This document shows, piece after piece, positions 40,313 to 49,560 of a stretch of DNA of 64,000 nt; within the stretch, counting starts at the first letter, position 1; every line of letters starts with the position of its first letter. The stretch comes from Streptomyces sp. WZ.A104 (GTDB lineage: Bacteria > Actinomycetota > Actinomycetes > Streptomycetales > Streptomycetaceae): NCBI RefSeq assembly GCF_002382885.1, contig NZ_NWVL01000007.1, forward strand, positions 62,001 to 126,000, in the 5' to 3' direction. Both the position numbers and the translations under genes were made by a program. The notes below the pieces were generated by a model. It made no database searches, was not told where the DNA came from, and saw nothing but the letters and a program-made list of their open reading frames with translations.

Positions 40313-41481
40313 GGGTGGCCGCGCGAGGGTGGTCGGGCTGCTGACAGCGTGGGGAGACGGCTGGCCGGGGCTGGGGGTGACGCGCCTGGGCGGGGTGTGC
40401 TGCGGGCGCGGGCGGCTTTCACTCGGTCGGGCGGCGGCTCGGCCGCTGACGGAGCGGATGCCGTGGTCTTCGGAGCCGGACTGCTGTTCGCGGTGGCCCA
40501 GCGGGCACGTACCTCGTCGAGCGGACCGAGTTCGTGCAGGGCGTGGTTGATCAGCCGGCCGGGCCCCAGGACCTCGTCCTGGGCCAGGGTCCGGATGGCT
40601 CGCGCGGAGGCGGCGGCGGTGCGGGTGACGGAGGAGCGCATCACCCGCTGTCCGTACCAGTCAGCGCTGCCGGGGACCATGCCTTCGCAGACGGCGGTCA
40701 GCTGCTCGCTCGACACGGTGCCGTCGGCCAGCAGACCGCGTCGCTGGGCCTCCCAGAGCAGGGTGATCCGGTCGATGGGTTCGCCTCGGTGGTGCAGCGC
40801 GCCCAGGCACCGGTAGAGCTGCCCGTGGGTAGGGTCGGCGAAGTCTCCCGGCCGCAGCCAGGCCACCACCTCGCCCATGGCCCCGGGCTGTTCGGCGAGG
40901 ACGGCCAGGAGGAACCGCTCGTCCTCGGCGACTTGGCCGCTCTGCGCCGGAGGCGGGATGTCTGTGGCGGCAGAGGGCCCAGCGGTGGGTGGGACCGGTC
41001 GAGGGTCGGTTCCCCAGCGTCGTGCAAGGTCGGTGAGTACGCCGGTCAGGACGTCCGCCGTGCGCAAGGCTCCCTCGACCTCGCCCTGGACGGCGTCGGC
41101 CCGAGCCGCCTGGTGGAGACGGATCGCGTGCTGGGCGACGGTGCGGTGAATCGCCCCCTCCAGCACCATGCGTCCGTACACCGGGGCGTGCTCGGTTCGG
41201 GGACATGCCTGGATCAGGGTGTGGGCGTACGCCGCGGTCAGCCCGCGCACGTGCTGTCCGGCCTCCTCGACCGCGTCGGTCACCCACGACAGCGGCAACG
41301 GACCATCGGCCGAGAGCGCGGGATGCCCGTCGTTGCGCAGCTTGCGGAGGGCGTCGAACAGCGCCTGGTGGACGGGCCGATAGAAGTGGTCCGCAGCGAG
41401 CCACTCCAGGTGCGTGAGCTGCTCGGGGTCGAGGAGTGCGGCACCGAGGACCGCCTGCTCGGCACTCATCAGGGGGTTCAC
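40309..41481 (-). CDS. DnaB N-terminal-like protein without helicase domain
   Basis: The 390-residue protein has two DnaB-N-like units. The first contains EQAVLGAALLDPEQLTHLEW and DHFYRPVHQALFDALRKL; the second contains RFLLAVLAEQPGAMGEVVAW and DFADPTHGQLYRCLGAL. No RecA-type Walker motifs follow, and the tail is disordered. DnaB-N binds primase and stabilises the hexamer, so this protein could recruit or block host DnaB or DnaG. It overlaps both neighbours. Confidence 0.75.
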   Translation of the reverse strand: MNPLMSAEQAVLGAALLDPEQLTHLEWLAADHFYRPVHQALFDALRKLRNDGHPALSADGPLPLSWVTDAVEEAGQHVRGLTAAYAHTLIQACPRTEHAPVYGRMVLEGAIHRTVAQHAIRLHQAARADAVQGEVEGALRTADVLTGVLTDLARRWGTDPRPVPPTAGPSAATDIPPPAQSGQVAEDERFLLAVLAEQPGAMGEVVAWLRPGDFADPTHGQLYRCLGALHHRGEPIDRITLLWEAQRRGLLADGTVSSEQLTAVCEGMVPGSADWYGQRVMRSSVTRTAAASARAIRTLAQDEVLGPGRLINHALHELGPLDEVRARWATANSSPAPKTTASAPSAAEPPPDRVKAARARSTPRPGASPPAPASRLPTLSAARPPSRGHP

Positions 41482-41708
41482 CGCCGGCCTCCGGGATCAA
41501 CGCAGGGCGCCTTGTCCTGCCGGATGAGGAGGTTGGCGACTGCCTGGTCGGCGGCGGCCATCGACAGCGCGAAGTCGTCCAGGACGGCGGTGAAGGCGGG
41601 ATCGGAGGCGGGGACCGAGCCTGCCTCGCCGTCGAGCCACCACCGGCCACCGCGCAGGACGACTGGAGCGTGGGCCAACCGCCCCTGCTGTGGTGTGGGC
41701 GCGCTCAT
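41478..41708 (-). CDS. Small hypothetical protein
   Basis: The 76-residue product starts MSAPTPQQGRLAHAPVVLRG. It overlaps the coupling-ATPase stop (41705) and the DnaB-N-like start, so it is translated as part of the transfer operon. No family is recognised. Confidence 0.55.
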   Translation of the reverse strand: MSAPTPQQGRLAHAPVVLRGGRWWLDGEAGSVPASDPAFTAVLDDFALSMAAADQAVANLLIRQDKAPCVDPGGRR

Positions 41709-43493
41709 GCCGACAGTCCAAGATCGTCCTGGCCGATGCTCTTCGCGAGGGCACGCTCGGTGATGGCCTTCGTGGCGCGAGCGGAAGCCGGGCCGACCAC
41801 CTTGGCGGAGGGCTCCTTGTACCAGGGCTTGAGGTTGAGCATGGCGACGCGGATGCCGGTGGCCAGCAGCAGCACCTTGCCCTTGGGCAGGGCGCGGATG
41901 GCGTCCGGCGGAAGGATCCGTTCCGTGCGCATGCTCACCGAGGTGGACTTGCCGCCCTCGCTGGTCGACACCGAGGTGGTCTGGACGTCGTGGTCGCCGA
42001 CCTGACGGCTGAGCCGGTCGGCGAAGTCCGCGTCGTCGATGCCAGATCCGATGATTTTGATGGTGGCGGCGGAGTACAGGGCGTCCATACCGGCCTCGCC
42101 CCAGCACCGCTGGCCCTGACGGTAGGACTGCAGGATCGTCATCGGGATGACGCCTCGGCTGCCCAGGTGGCTGTAGAGATCAGGGAGGTCCGAGATGCGG
42201 CAGACGTTCGCTGCCTCGTCGAGGACGCACAGGGCGGGCGGGTCGAGTCGCCCGCCGGAGCGCTCGGCGACGATCACGGCCGCGCGCATCACGGCGTCGG
42301 CCGCTGCCGCGATGATCGCGGACGCGCTGCCGCCTCCGTCCTTGCTCAGCAGGTACAAGGTGTCGCGGGACGTGGCGAAGGCGAACGGCTGGAACTCGGG
42401 AAGGTCGTCGTTGGGGGTGACCCAGGCGGCGACGTCCGGGTCGAGCAGGCAGCTCGCGTACTGCCTCGCGGTCTCGTAGATGCCGTCGCGCGTTTCGGTC
42501 GCGCCGGAGACGGTGCCCTGGAGCTGGGCGGCGACCGCATGGTGGCCGGCGTCGGTGAGCAGGTCCACCGGGGTGCGGTCGGCCGGCATCGCGAGCCAGG
42601 CCAGGACGTCGGTGATCGGCCGCCGGTGGGACGCGGCGGCGAGGAAGAGGGCACCGAGGGTGTTGCTCGCGGCGGTGGACCAGAAGTCGGAGCCGCTGGA
42701 CTCGTCCACGCTCGCGGTCACGAAGTGCCCCGCCAACCTCTTCGCCCCGGCGAGATCGCGGGCGTCAGCGAGGATGTCCCACCACATCTCGCGCGGGTGG
42801 TGGGCGATCTGCTGCGGATCGAGGGTCCAGATCGTTCCGACCTCGGCACGGGCGTCCACCGTGGTGGTGAAGGCGTCGTTCGCGGCTTTGTTACTGGTGA
42901 GCAGGACCGGGCCCGGTGCCGAGAGGATCGCGGGGATCGCCAGCCCGGACGTCTTGCCGGAACGCGGGGCCATGATCGCGACGATCACGTCCTCCCAGGA
43001 CGCGCGGACCTCCGCACGGCCGAGATCGAGGGTGCCGAGCAGGATGCCGCGGTCAGCGGGCAGGACCTCTTTTACTCTCCCGGCCGCCCAGGCTCGGGCG
43101 CAGGCTCTTCGCCTTGGCGACGATCTCCTTGTCCAGCAGCGGCGCCAGGTCCGCCTTGCGGGCGAGGCCGGATTTGGACCCGGCACGCCACCGCATCCAC
43201 AGCACGGCAGCGGTGACGACCAGGGCAACGGTGAACAGGGCGGGGACGACGCGGGCGCCGACCATCAGCATGCTGGTGCTCAGGGCCGGCCACAGCACCT
43301 CCGGGTGCAGCAGCGCGTCCGTTATGCGGAAGGGGGCCCATGTCCCGCTCCCGACGAAGGTGTTGGTGAGATTTCCGGTCAGCCAGGCCAGGGAGCCGAA
43401 GGCCATGGCGGCGCCGAGGATGCCGAACAGGAGGTAGAGGAGCGCGTCCGACCCGGTGGTGGTCGAGGGCGCGCTGGTGCGCGGGGAAGGCAC
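41705..43493 (-). pseudogene. T4SS coupling ATPase (VirD4/TraG-like) with a frameshift
   Basis: The N-terminal frame from GTG 43493 has two membrane helices (LLYLLFGILGAAMAFGSLAW and a second) and KAKSLRPSLGG. At the AAAA run (43070-43073, minus strand) the frame breaks. The rest continues in the +1 frame from KEVLPADRGILLGTL. It has Walker A IMAPRSGKTSGLAIP, Walker B LCVLDEAANVC and the family C-terminus. Deleting one A restores a continuous protein of about 595 residues. Causes could be an error in the run, true decay, or +1 slippage on AAA-A. Without it the element could not transfer. Confidence 0.8.
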
Positions 43494-43588
43494 GGCGGTT
43501 CCTTGGGTGTGCGAGCGGGCAGGGGCGGGGCGCGCTCGGCTCTCGTGCAGATCATGGGGGTACTCCTGGACGTCTGAGGCGGAACGTT

Positions 43589-44254
43589 TCAGCGGGGTCG
43601 GCCGGCAGAACGAGGCGCGGGCGGAGGTGCTGCGGTGGCCGGCGGACTGCCGGTCGACGGCGATGTTCCGGCGCGCGGCGACGAGGCGCGGGCCGCCCGC
43701 TGCCGGTCTGAATCGACGTTCCGGGCAGCGGACGACACAGGAGCAGCCTCGGCACCGAGGACATCGTCGAGCAACTCCCGGCTGCGCAAGACGTTGACCA
43801 TCTGGTGGTGCCGGGGGTCCGTGCGCTCTGCGGGACAGGCAGCGAGACCGTCCTCGGCGACTTCCAACTGCTCACGGACGTCCTGGAGCATTCCGTACGC
43901 GGCTGCCAGTCGGGTCCACGTCTCGAAAGTCGGATGGTGATGCGGGTCGTCGAAGTCGAGACGGGCGCGAGTCCAGTCGGCGGCAGAGGCGACGAGTTCG
44001 GTTAGCTCGGGCAGAGCCCCGACCAGTGCGCCGTTGACCTCCTCGATGATGCCCGCCACCTCATCGGGCGAGGCGTCCTCGTGGAGGCGAGACATCATCC
44101 CGCGAACCGAGTACGGATCGGCGGAAGCGCTGGGCAGGCGCCTGACCTGCAGCGGCTTGTCGGAGCCCGGTGCCGCGCTGCGGTGGGCGAGCCGGATGTT
44201 GTGCTGCATGGCCGCACCGACGGCCTCGCCGATGCTGGAGTAGTACTCGGGCAC
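43589..44254 (-). CDS. Hypothetical helical protein
   Basis: GTG 44254 with GAAGAGG upstream yields 221 residues, starting VPEYYSSIGEAVGAAMQHNI. It is helical (TWTRLAAAYGMLQDVREQLE) with a disordered basic tail like others in this block. No family is recognised. Confidence 0.55.
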   Translation of the reverse strand: MPEYYSSIGEAVGAAMQHNIRLAHRSAAPGSDKPLQVRRLPSASADPYSVRGMMSRLHEDASPDEVAGIIEEVNGALVGALPELTELVASAADWTRARLDFDDPHHHPTFETWTRLAAAYGMLQDVREQLEVAEDGLAACPAERTDPRHHQMVNVLRSRELLDDVLGAEAAPVSSAARNVDSDRQRAARASSPRAGTSPSTGSPPATAAPPPAPRSAGRPR

Positions 44255-44345
44255 GTTTGCCTCTTCGGGTGAGTGGTCCTTGACGGGTGAGTCGAGCGGG
44301 GGCGCGCGACGTACTGGAGGCCGACGGCGGAGAGGGCGGCCGGGG

Positions 44346-45071
44346 TCACCGTCGGGGGGTTGAGGCGCGTGGTGGGTGACCCGTCGCAGAGCAAGGCGCC
44401 GACGGGGAACTGGACGCCGAGTCGACCTTGGCCTGGTTCGCCGCAGGAGAAGTGGCGAGAGCGGCACCACGGTGATCACGGACGGTCGGTGCTGGGGAGT
44501 AGCTCGTCGAAGCGGCGCCGACTCGGCGTAGCTCGGCCTCGGAGTCGACGAGTTCGGACTGGGCCGAGCTGACGAACTCCGAGGCGAAGCCGAACCGGTC
44601 GGCGAGCGCATACGCGTCCTCGTCCAGGTCGTTGACCTGTTCTCCCGCTGCTTCCAGCGCCTCCCGGACACGCTCCAGCGCACCGTGCTCGGGGTGAAGG
44701 AGGTGGTCGACTGCCCGCTGAAGGCTGGCTCCGTCTTCGGCCGCACGGATCTGGTCCGTGATGCTGAGGAGTTCAGCTCCGGCGGCGTAGGGCCCCAGCG
44801 CATGCACCGGAGGGCTCATCCGGGCCGTGTCGAGGGACGGCGGAAGGGTGACTTCATAGCGAGCAGCTCGAAGCATCTCGGCCGCATGGCTGGCAATGGC
44901 GACCTGGTCGGCGAGCGGAGTGGTGGTGGGCAGGCGATGGCGTCGGCCGTGCCAGTCGTCGATCTGCTTGAAACTGGCGTGACGGAGGAGCTGCGCGGAG
45001 AGGTCATCAGTAGCGCCCTTGGCAACGACGCTGCCGCTGAACTCGGACGTGATGGTGATCGAGGTAGGCAC
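44346..45071 (-). CDS. Hypothetical protein
   Basis: The 241-residue product begins MPTSITITSEFSGSVVAKGA and has a helical middle (LLSITDQIRAAEDGASLQRA, LVDSEAELRRVG) and a disordered tail. No family is recognised. A hairpin lies upstream at 45196-45225, after the neighbouring gene. Confidence 0.5.
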   Translation of the reverse strand: MPTSITITSEFSGSVVAKGATDDLSAQLLRHASFKQIDDWHGRRHRLPTTTPLADQVAIASHAAEMLRAARYEVTLPPSLDTARMSPPVHALGPYAAGAELLSITDQIRAAEDGASLQRAVDHLLHPEHGALERVREALEAAGEQVNDLDEDAYALADRFGFASEFVSSAQSELVDSEAELRRVGAASTSYSPAPTVRDHRGAALATSPAANQAKVDSASSSPSAPCSATGHPPRASTPRR

Positions 45072-45195
45072 GGAAGCCTCCGGGGCAGAGGGAGCGAAGG
45101 ACCCGTTGGAGGTGGGCCACTGGGCAGAGCGTCCGGCAAATCCGGGGTTTGGTCCGGCCGAGAATCGCTGGTAGAGGCCGCACAGTGGCGGTCAG

Positions 45196-45225
45196 CCGGG
45201 TGCCCCGCCGCAGCAGGGCACCCGG
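45196..45225 (-). terminator. Perfect 10-bp hairpin
   Basis: CCGGGTGCCC pairs with GGGCACCCGG around a 10-base loop, five bases past the stop of the gene at 45230. Confidence 0.65.
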
Positions 45226-45229
45226 TCGG

Positions 45230-45784
45230 TCAGAAGAAGGGATTCTCTGTCGGCCGGTCGGCCCCGGTGGCGGCTCGGAGCAGTTCGGTGAGGTCTTCGG
45301 GCTCGGACGACCTCTGGTCTATCCACCACCCGGCACGGGTCACCGTACGAGCGTTCTCCTCGATCTCCGCCCACTCCGCTTCGCTGGTTGTGCCTTCGGT
45401 GACCAGCGCGGTGTAGGCATTGGTCAGGATCTGGTGACGACAGCGCACGCCCCAGGGAACGGCCCGCTCGGTCCCCTCCAGGGGAGGCATCCGGTACTGC
45501 TCGGACCAGGCTTCGGACGCCGTCTGCTCCTCGGCGCGCTTCGCTTTGAGCCAGGCAGCCTTGTCCTGCTCGTCGCCCTCGTTCGAGGCGCGCCAGCAGT
45601 CCGTGCACTCCTGCCTGGCGAGCCACTCGGCGAAGCCGGCGCGTCGGTCAGCCGGTCGGTCGGACAAGTCGCGGTCGGCATGGTGACCGCAGGTGTGGTC
45701 GATAGGCCAGATGGTCTTCACTCCCGGGGAATTGCGTTTGATGCGCGATCCGGAGGAGTCGGTGCTGCTGTTCTGCGGCTTCAA
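45230..45784 (-). CDS. Hypothetical protein at the left edge of the nested element
   Basis: A TTG start at 45784 gives 184 residues with two HxxC/CxxC-like sites (DHTCGHHADRD, RQECTDCWRA) that could bind zinc. The start codon sits in the AGTTGGAT repeat (45784-45791). Removing the nested element would place this start seven bases after the stop of the gene now ending at 53315. The gene is therefore probably intact but cut off from its promoter. Confidence 0.55.
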   Translation of the reverse strand: MKPQNSSTDSSGSRIKRNSPGVKTIWPIDHTCGHHADRDLSDRPADRRAGFAEWLARQECTDCWRASNEGDEQDKAAWLKAKRAEEQTASEAWSEQYRMPPLEGTERAVPWGVRCRHQILTNAYTALVTEGTTSEAEWAEIEENARTVTRAGWWIDQRSSEPEDLTELLRAATGADRPTENPFF

Positions 45785-45885
45785 GTTGGATTCCTATTAA
45801 CGGGGGTGGGGTGGTTGGCCTGCAGCGTTGCGGAGTGTCGTGCAACTGATGCATGATTCGCGCAGCTGACGGGCGGGAGGGTTGG

Positions 45886-48800
45886 GTGGCTGGGGTCGGT
45901 CTGAGCGAGGCGTCCGCGGGGCTGGTGCTGCTGCAGGGCGTGTCTCTGCTGCATCCCGAGGACGCGGTCTTCGACGCGATGCTTGAGGGATGGGCGCGTC
46001 AGCAGAGGGGCGGGCGCCGCCTGCAGCCGGACACGATCGCGGACCGAGAGGGTAAGGTGCGGCGCTTCGCCGAGTTCGCGAACGCCTACCCATGGCACTG
46101 GTCGGCGTCCGATCTGGACGAGTGGACGACGTACCTGATCGGCGAGTTGAAGCGGGCGGAGTCGACGATCCGCGGCTATCAGGGCGCGATCCGGATGTTC
46201 TGCGACTACATCACCTCGCCGCACTACCAGTGGCCGGCCGAATGCGAGACGCGGTTCGGAACGCATCCGGTGCAGGTGTGTCATGAGTGGAAGTGCGCCA
46301 CGAAGCGCTGTTTGTCTGGATGGAGGTGGAAGACCCCATCGGTTCGCCGTCGTAGCGGCGAGCTGAAGCTGGAGGCAGCCTGAGCCGGGGATCGCCGGTG
46401 AGGGTGGGAGCAGCCTCGACAAAGTCGCGTCGGTCCGGTACTGCCGGATGGGCCGGGCGCGGTGAGCGAGACGAGAAGGTATACGCGAGGAACCGGTGTT
46501 GTTACGCCTCTTGACGTGGAACCAGCTCAAATCCGGCGGATATGGGCTGGGTGGCGGTGCGCACCCGCTCTCTATGAGCGGGGAACTCTTTGCCTGGGTC
46601 TTTTCAGTCTGGGGCAGGAGGCCGCGGTGAAGGACTACGGCGTAGTCGCGGCGATACCGCAGGGGCAGAGCCGGGTGCCTAACTCGTCGACCGGACAGCA
46701 GTGAACGTGGGAACCGTCCGTGTACGTTGCCCGGCCCCCTCTCAGCCAGAGGGGCGGGTGTGGGGATAGGTGCGATGCCGACCGAAGGCGCGGGCGGGAC
46801 GGAGCCGCCGTAGTACTCCGAGGCCGGGAGAGCCGGCCACTTGGGGAAGGGCGGCAGCATGTCAAGCAGGGAGGGAAAGCAATGTCCGAAGAAGCGCCGG
46901 TGAATACCGGCGCCGTGGTGTGGCCGGATCCTGATTCGGCGGCACTCTCGGTACGGAGGATGCAGACCAAGCTGCATCACTGGGCGGGGGCTGATGCCTC
47001 CCGCCGTTTCAGTGACCTGTACAACCTCGTCTACGATCCGGCGTTCCTGGTGCACGCGTGGGAGCGCGTCGCCTCTAACGCCGGGGCGCGGACCCCGGGG
47101 ATTGACCGGGCCACCGTGGTCCGGATTGAGACCTGGGTCGGGGTGGAGGAGTTCCTGGGCCAGATTCGCGATGCACTGAAGTCCGGCCAGTTCCGGCCGG
47201 TAGAAGTGCGGCAGGTGATGATCCCGAAGGGGAACAGCGGGAAGCTCAGAAAGTTGGGCATTCCCACCGTCGCGGATCGCGTGGTTCAGGCGACTCTGAA
47301 AGCGGTGCTCGAACCCATCTTTGAGACGGACTTCAAGCCGTGCTCGTATGGGTTTCGCCCTAACCGGCGTGCGCACGACGCTATTGCCGAGATCCATTAC
47401 TGGGCGTCCAGACCGAGGCACTACCAATGGACGCTGGAGGCCGACATCGAAGCCTGTTTCGATGAAATTTCGCATACGGCTCTGATGAACCGGCTCCGCG
47501 TGAGGATCAACGACAATCGGGTGTGCGCTCTGGTCAAGGCGTTCCTGAAGTCCGGGGTCATGACGGCTTCGGGCGACCGGGAGGAGACACTGACGGGCAC
47601 CCCTCAAGGCGGAATTCTCTCGCCGTTGCTGGCGAACATCGCCCTGTCGGTGCTGGACGAGCATTTCGACCAGCAGTGGCAGCAGGAGATGGGAACCCAG
47701 TGGCAGCGCACCAAACGCAGACGTAACGGCCAAGGGCTGTGGAAGCTCGTCCGCTTCGCGGACGACTTCGTGCTCATGGTGGCAGGTGAACGCCACCATG
47801 CCGAGGCTCTGCGGGAGGAGGTGGCGGCCGTGCTGGCCCCGATGGGGCTGCGGCTGTCGCCGGAGAAGACCCGTGTGGTCCATATCGACGAGGGCTTCGA
47901 TTTTCTCGGCTTTCACATCCGCAGGAAGCGGAAGCGGGGAACGCAGAAGCACTTCGTCTACACCATGCCGTCCAAGAAGGCCGTGCAATCGGTCAAGGAC
48001 AAGGTGAAGGCGAAGACGTACAGGTCGACCCGCCACATGGAGCTGGATGAGCTGCTCGTCAGCCTCAACCGGCAGCTGCGCGGGTGGGCGAACTATTTCC
48101 GGCACGCGGCGTCGAAGAGCGCGTTCAACGCGATCGACTCCCTGACCTGGGGACGGATCATGCGATGGATCCGCCATAAGTACAGGCAAGGACGCCATGG
48201 ACTGGGAATGAACGAGCTGCGCCGTCGCTTCTGCGACCGTGGCTGGAGATTCGCCCACAACGGGGTGGTGTTCACCGGCGCATCCAGCGTCTCGGTGATC
48301 CGTTACCGCTATCGCGGCAACACGATTCCCACCCCGTGGCCCCTGAGACCGGCAGCCCCCTCCAGGGCGGGCTGACCAGTGGGCAAGGCATGTGGAGCGC
48401 CCGATGCATGGAGACATGCACGTCGGGTGCGGGAAGGCGGCCCAGGGAGACGGGCCGGTGGCAACACCGGAACCGCGCCCTGGGCCGACCTCACTACCGC
48501 GGCGCATCTGACCGACTACGAGGGCCGGGCGGAGCGGCGGCCGATGACCCGGGAGGAGATCCAGGCGTTCCTCGATCACGCGGATGCGCAGGTGGAGCGG
48601 GCCATCCGGCGGGGCCGTAAGGGAGCGCTGGCGGCCTATCGGGACGCCACCGTGTTCAAGACCCTCTACGGCTGGGGCACACGCTGCACGGAGACCTCGC
48701 GGCTGGATGTCACCGACTTCTACCGCAACCCCAAAGCGCCTGAGCTGGGCGCGTTCGGTGCGCTGCATGTGCGTTATGGCAAGCGGTCGAAGGGCTCGCC

Positions 48801-49194
48801 GCCGCGGCGGCGCATGACGCTGTCGGTGATGCCATGGGCGGTGGAGGCGGTCGCGGACTACGTGACCAACGTCCGGCCCCGGTATGCGGCCGCCGGGGCG
48901 AACGCGGCGTTGTGGCTGACCGAGCGCGGTGGACGGCTGCGGGCTCGGGAGATCGAGGACCGGTTCGCCGACTACCGTGACGCGCTGGGGATGGACCGGG
49001 ACTTGGTGCCGCACTGCCTGCGGCACAGCCACGTCACCCACCAGATCGAGGACGGGGCGGACCCGGCGTTCGTCCAGCGCCAGGTCGGCCACCGGTACCC
49101 GTCGACGACAGCCCTGTACACCGGGGTGAGCGGGGACTTCATGAACACGATGATGCGCAAGGTCTTGGACCGGGCCCTGGGCGGCGGAGAGTAG
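45886..49194 (+). CDS. int: Tyrosine integrase split by a group II intron
   Basis: Exon 1 (to 46292) encodes a SAM-like core-binding domain (HWSASDLDEWTTYLIGELKR, STIRGYQGAIRMFCDYI) and ends HEW plus AA. Exon 2 starts at T48495, so splicing makes Asn (AA+T) and continues TAAHLTDYEGRAERRPMTRE. The catalytic set is complete: Arg in GWGTRCTETSRL, a beta-hairpin Lys in RYGKRSKG, PHCLRHSH (HxxR), QVGHRYP and Tyr in TTALYTGV. The spliced protein is about 368 residues from GTG 45886, which has GGAGG five bases upstream, or 379 from ATG 45853. Without splicing the reading frame stops inside the intron at 46383. Confidence 0.85.
46293..48494 (+). mobile_element. Group II intron inside the integrase gene
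   Basis: The 5' end is GTGCG (46293-46297), matching the group II consensus. The 3' end is GACCTCAC (48487-48494). A domain V-like hairpin (AGCGCCCGATGCATG-GAGA-CATGCACGTCGGGTGCG) lies near 48396-48432 and a domain VI-like helix follows. The 2.2-kb intron contains a reverse transcriptase gene; the first 590 bases hold domain I-III RNA and no other gene. The boundaries are fixed by the integrase frame and by both consensus ends. Confidence 0.85.
46882..48375 (+). CDS. ltrA: Group II intron reverse transcriptase/maturase
   Basis: The 497-residue protein has RT motifs in order: VMIPKGNSGKLRKLGIPTVA, YGFRPNRRAHDAI, LEADIEACFDEISH, GTPQGGILSPLLANI (about 239) and the catalytic FADDF (about 291). 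FLGFHIRRKR marks RT7/thumb and LRGWANYFRHA the maturase X domain. No HNH endonuclease follows, as in IIC-type and several other bacterial introns. ATG 46882 has GGAGG eight bases upstream. It assists splicing and retrohoming. Confidence 0.92.
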   Translation: MSEEAPVNTGAVVWPDPDSAALSVRRMQTKLHHWAGADASRRFSDLYNLVYDPAFLVHAWERVASNAGARTPGIDRATVVRIETWVGVEEFLGQIRDALKSGQFRPVEVRQVMIPKGNSGKLRKLGIPTVADRVVQATLKAVLEPIFETDFKPCSYGFRPNRRAHDAIAEIHYWASRPRHYQWTLEADIEACFDEISHTALMNRLRVRINDNRVCALVKAFLKSGVMTASGDREETLTGTPQGGILSPLLANIALSVLDEHFDQQWQQEMGTQWQRTKRRRNGQGLWKLVRFADDFVLMVAGERHHAEALREEVAAVLAPMGLRLSPEKTRVVHIDEGFDFLGFHIRRKRKRGTQKHFVYTMPSKKAVQSVKDKVKAKTYRSTRHMELDELLVSLNRQLRGWANYFRHAASKSAFNAIDSLTWGRIMRWIRHKYRQGRHGLGMNELRRRFCDRGWRFAHNGVVFTGASSVSVIRYRYRGNTIPTPWPLRPAAPSRAG

Positions 49195-49206
49195 GGAGAG
49201 TCGACG

Positions 49207-49551
49207 ATGACGGCGATGTTGGACTACCGCTGGCACCTGCGGGAGGTCATGGCCGCGCGCGGCATGTTCTCCACCACCGACCTGAAGCCGCTGCTGGCTG
49301 AGCGGGGCATCGAGCTGTCGGCGAGTCAGACCTATCGGCTGGTAGCCGAGCGGCCGGAGAGGCTGAGCCTGAAGGTGCTGATGGCGCTGCTGGACATCCT
49401 GGGCTGCCGGATGGACGAGCTGATCGAACCGGTGCCGGCGGCCGGCAGCATTCGCCGGCGGCGCGCCGCCGGAGACCGCAGCACAGCCGCCGCGGGCGAT
49501 GGCGGGGTCGGCGAGTTCCGGCCCAAGCGGGCCAGGATCGTGCCCGAGTAG
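49207..49551 (+). CDS. Cro/C1-type HTH protein
   Basis: The 114-residue protein has an HTH in residues 10-75: HLREVMAARGMFSTTDLKPL, then ELSASQTYRLVAERPERLSL, and LLDILGCRMDELIEP. The tail is basic. It lies 12 bases after the integrase stop and just before the recombinase-like gene. This three-gene order recurs on actinobacterial elements. It may control integrase expression. Confidence 0.75.
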   Translation: MTAMLDYRWHLREVMAARGMFSTTDLKPLLAERGIELSASQTYRLVAERPERLSLKVLMALLDILGCRMDELIEPVPAAGSIRRRRAAGDRSTAAAGDGGVGEFRPKRARIVPE

Positions 49552-49560
49552 GCCGCGGTG

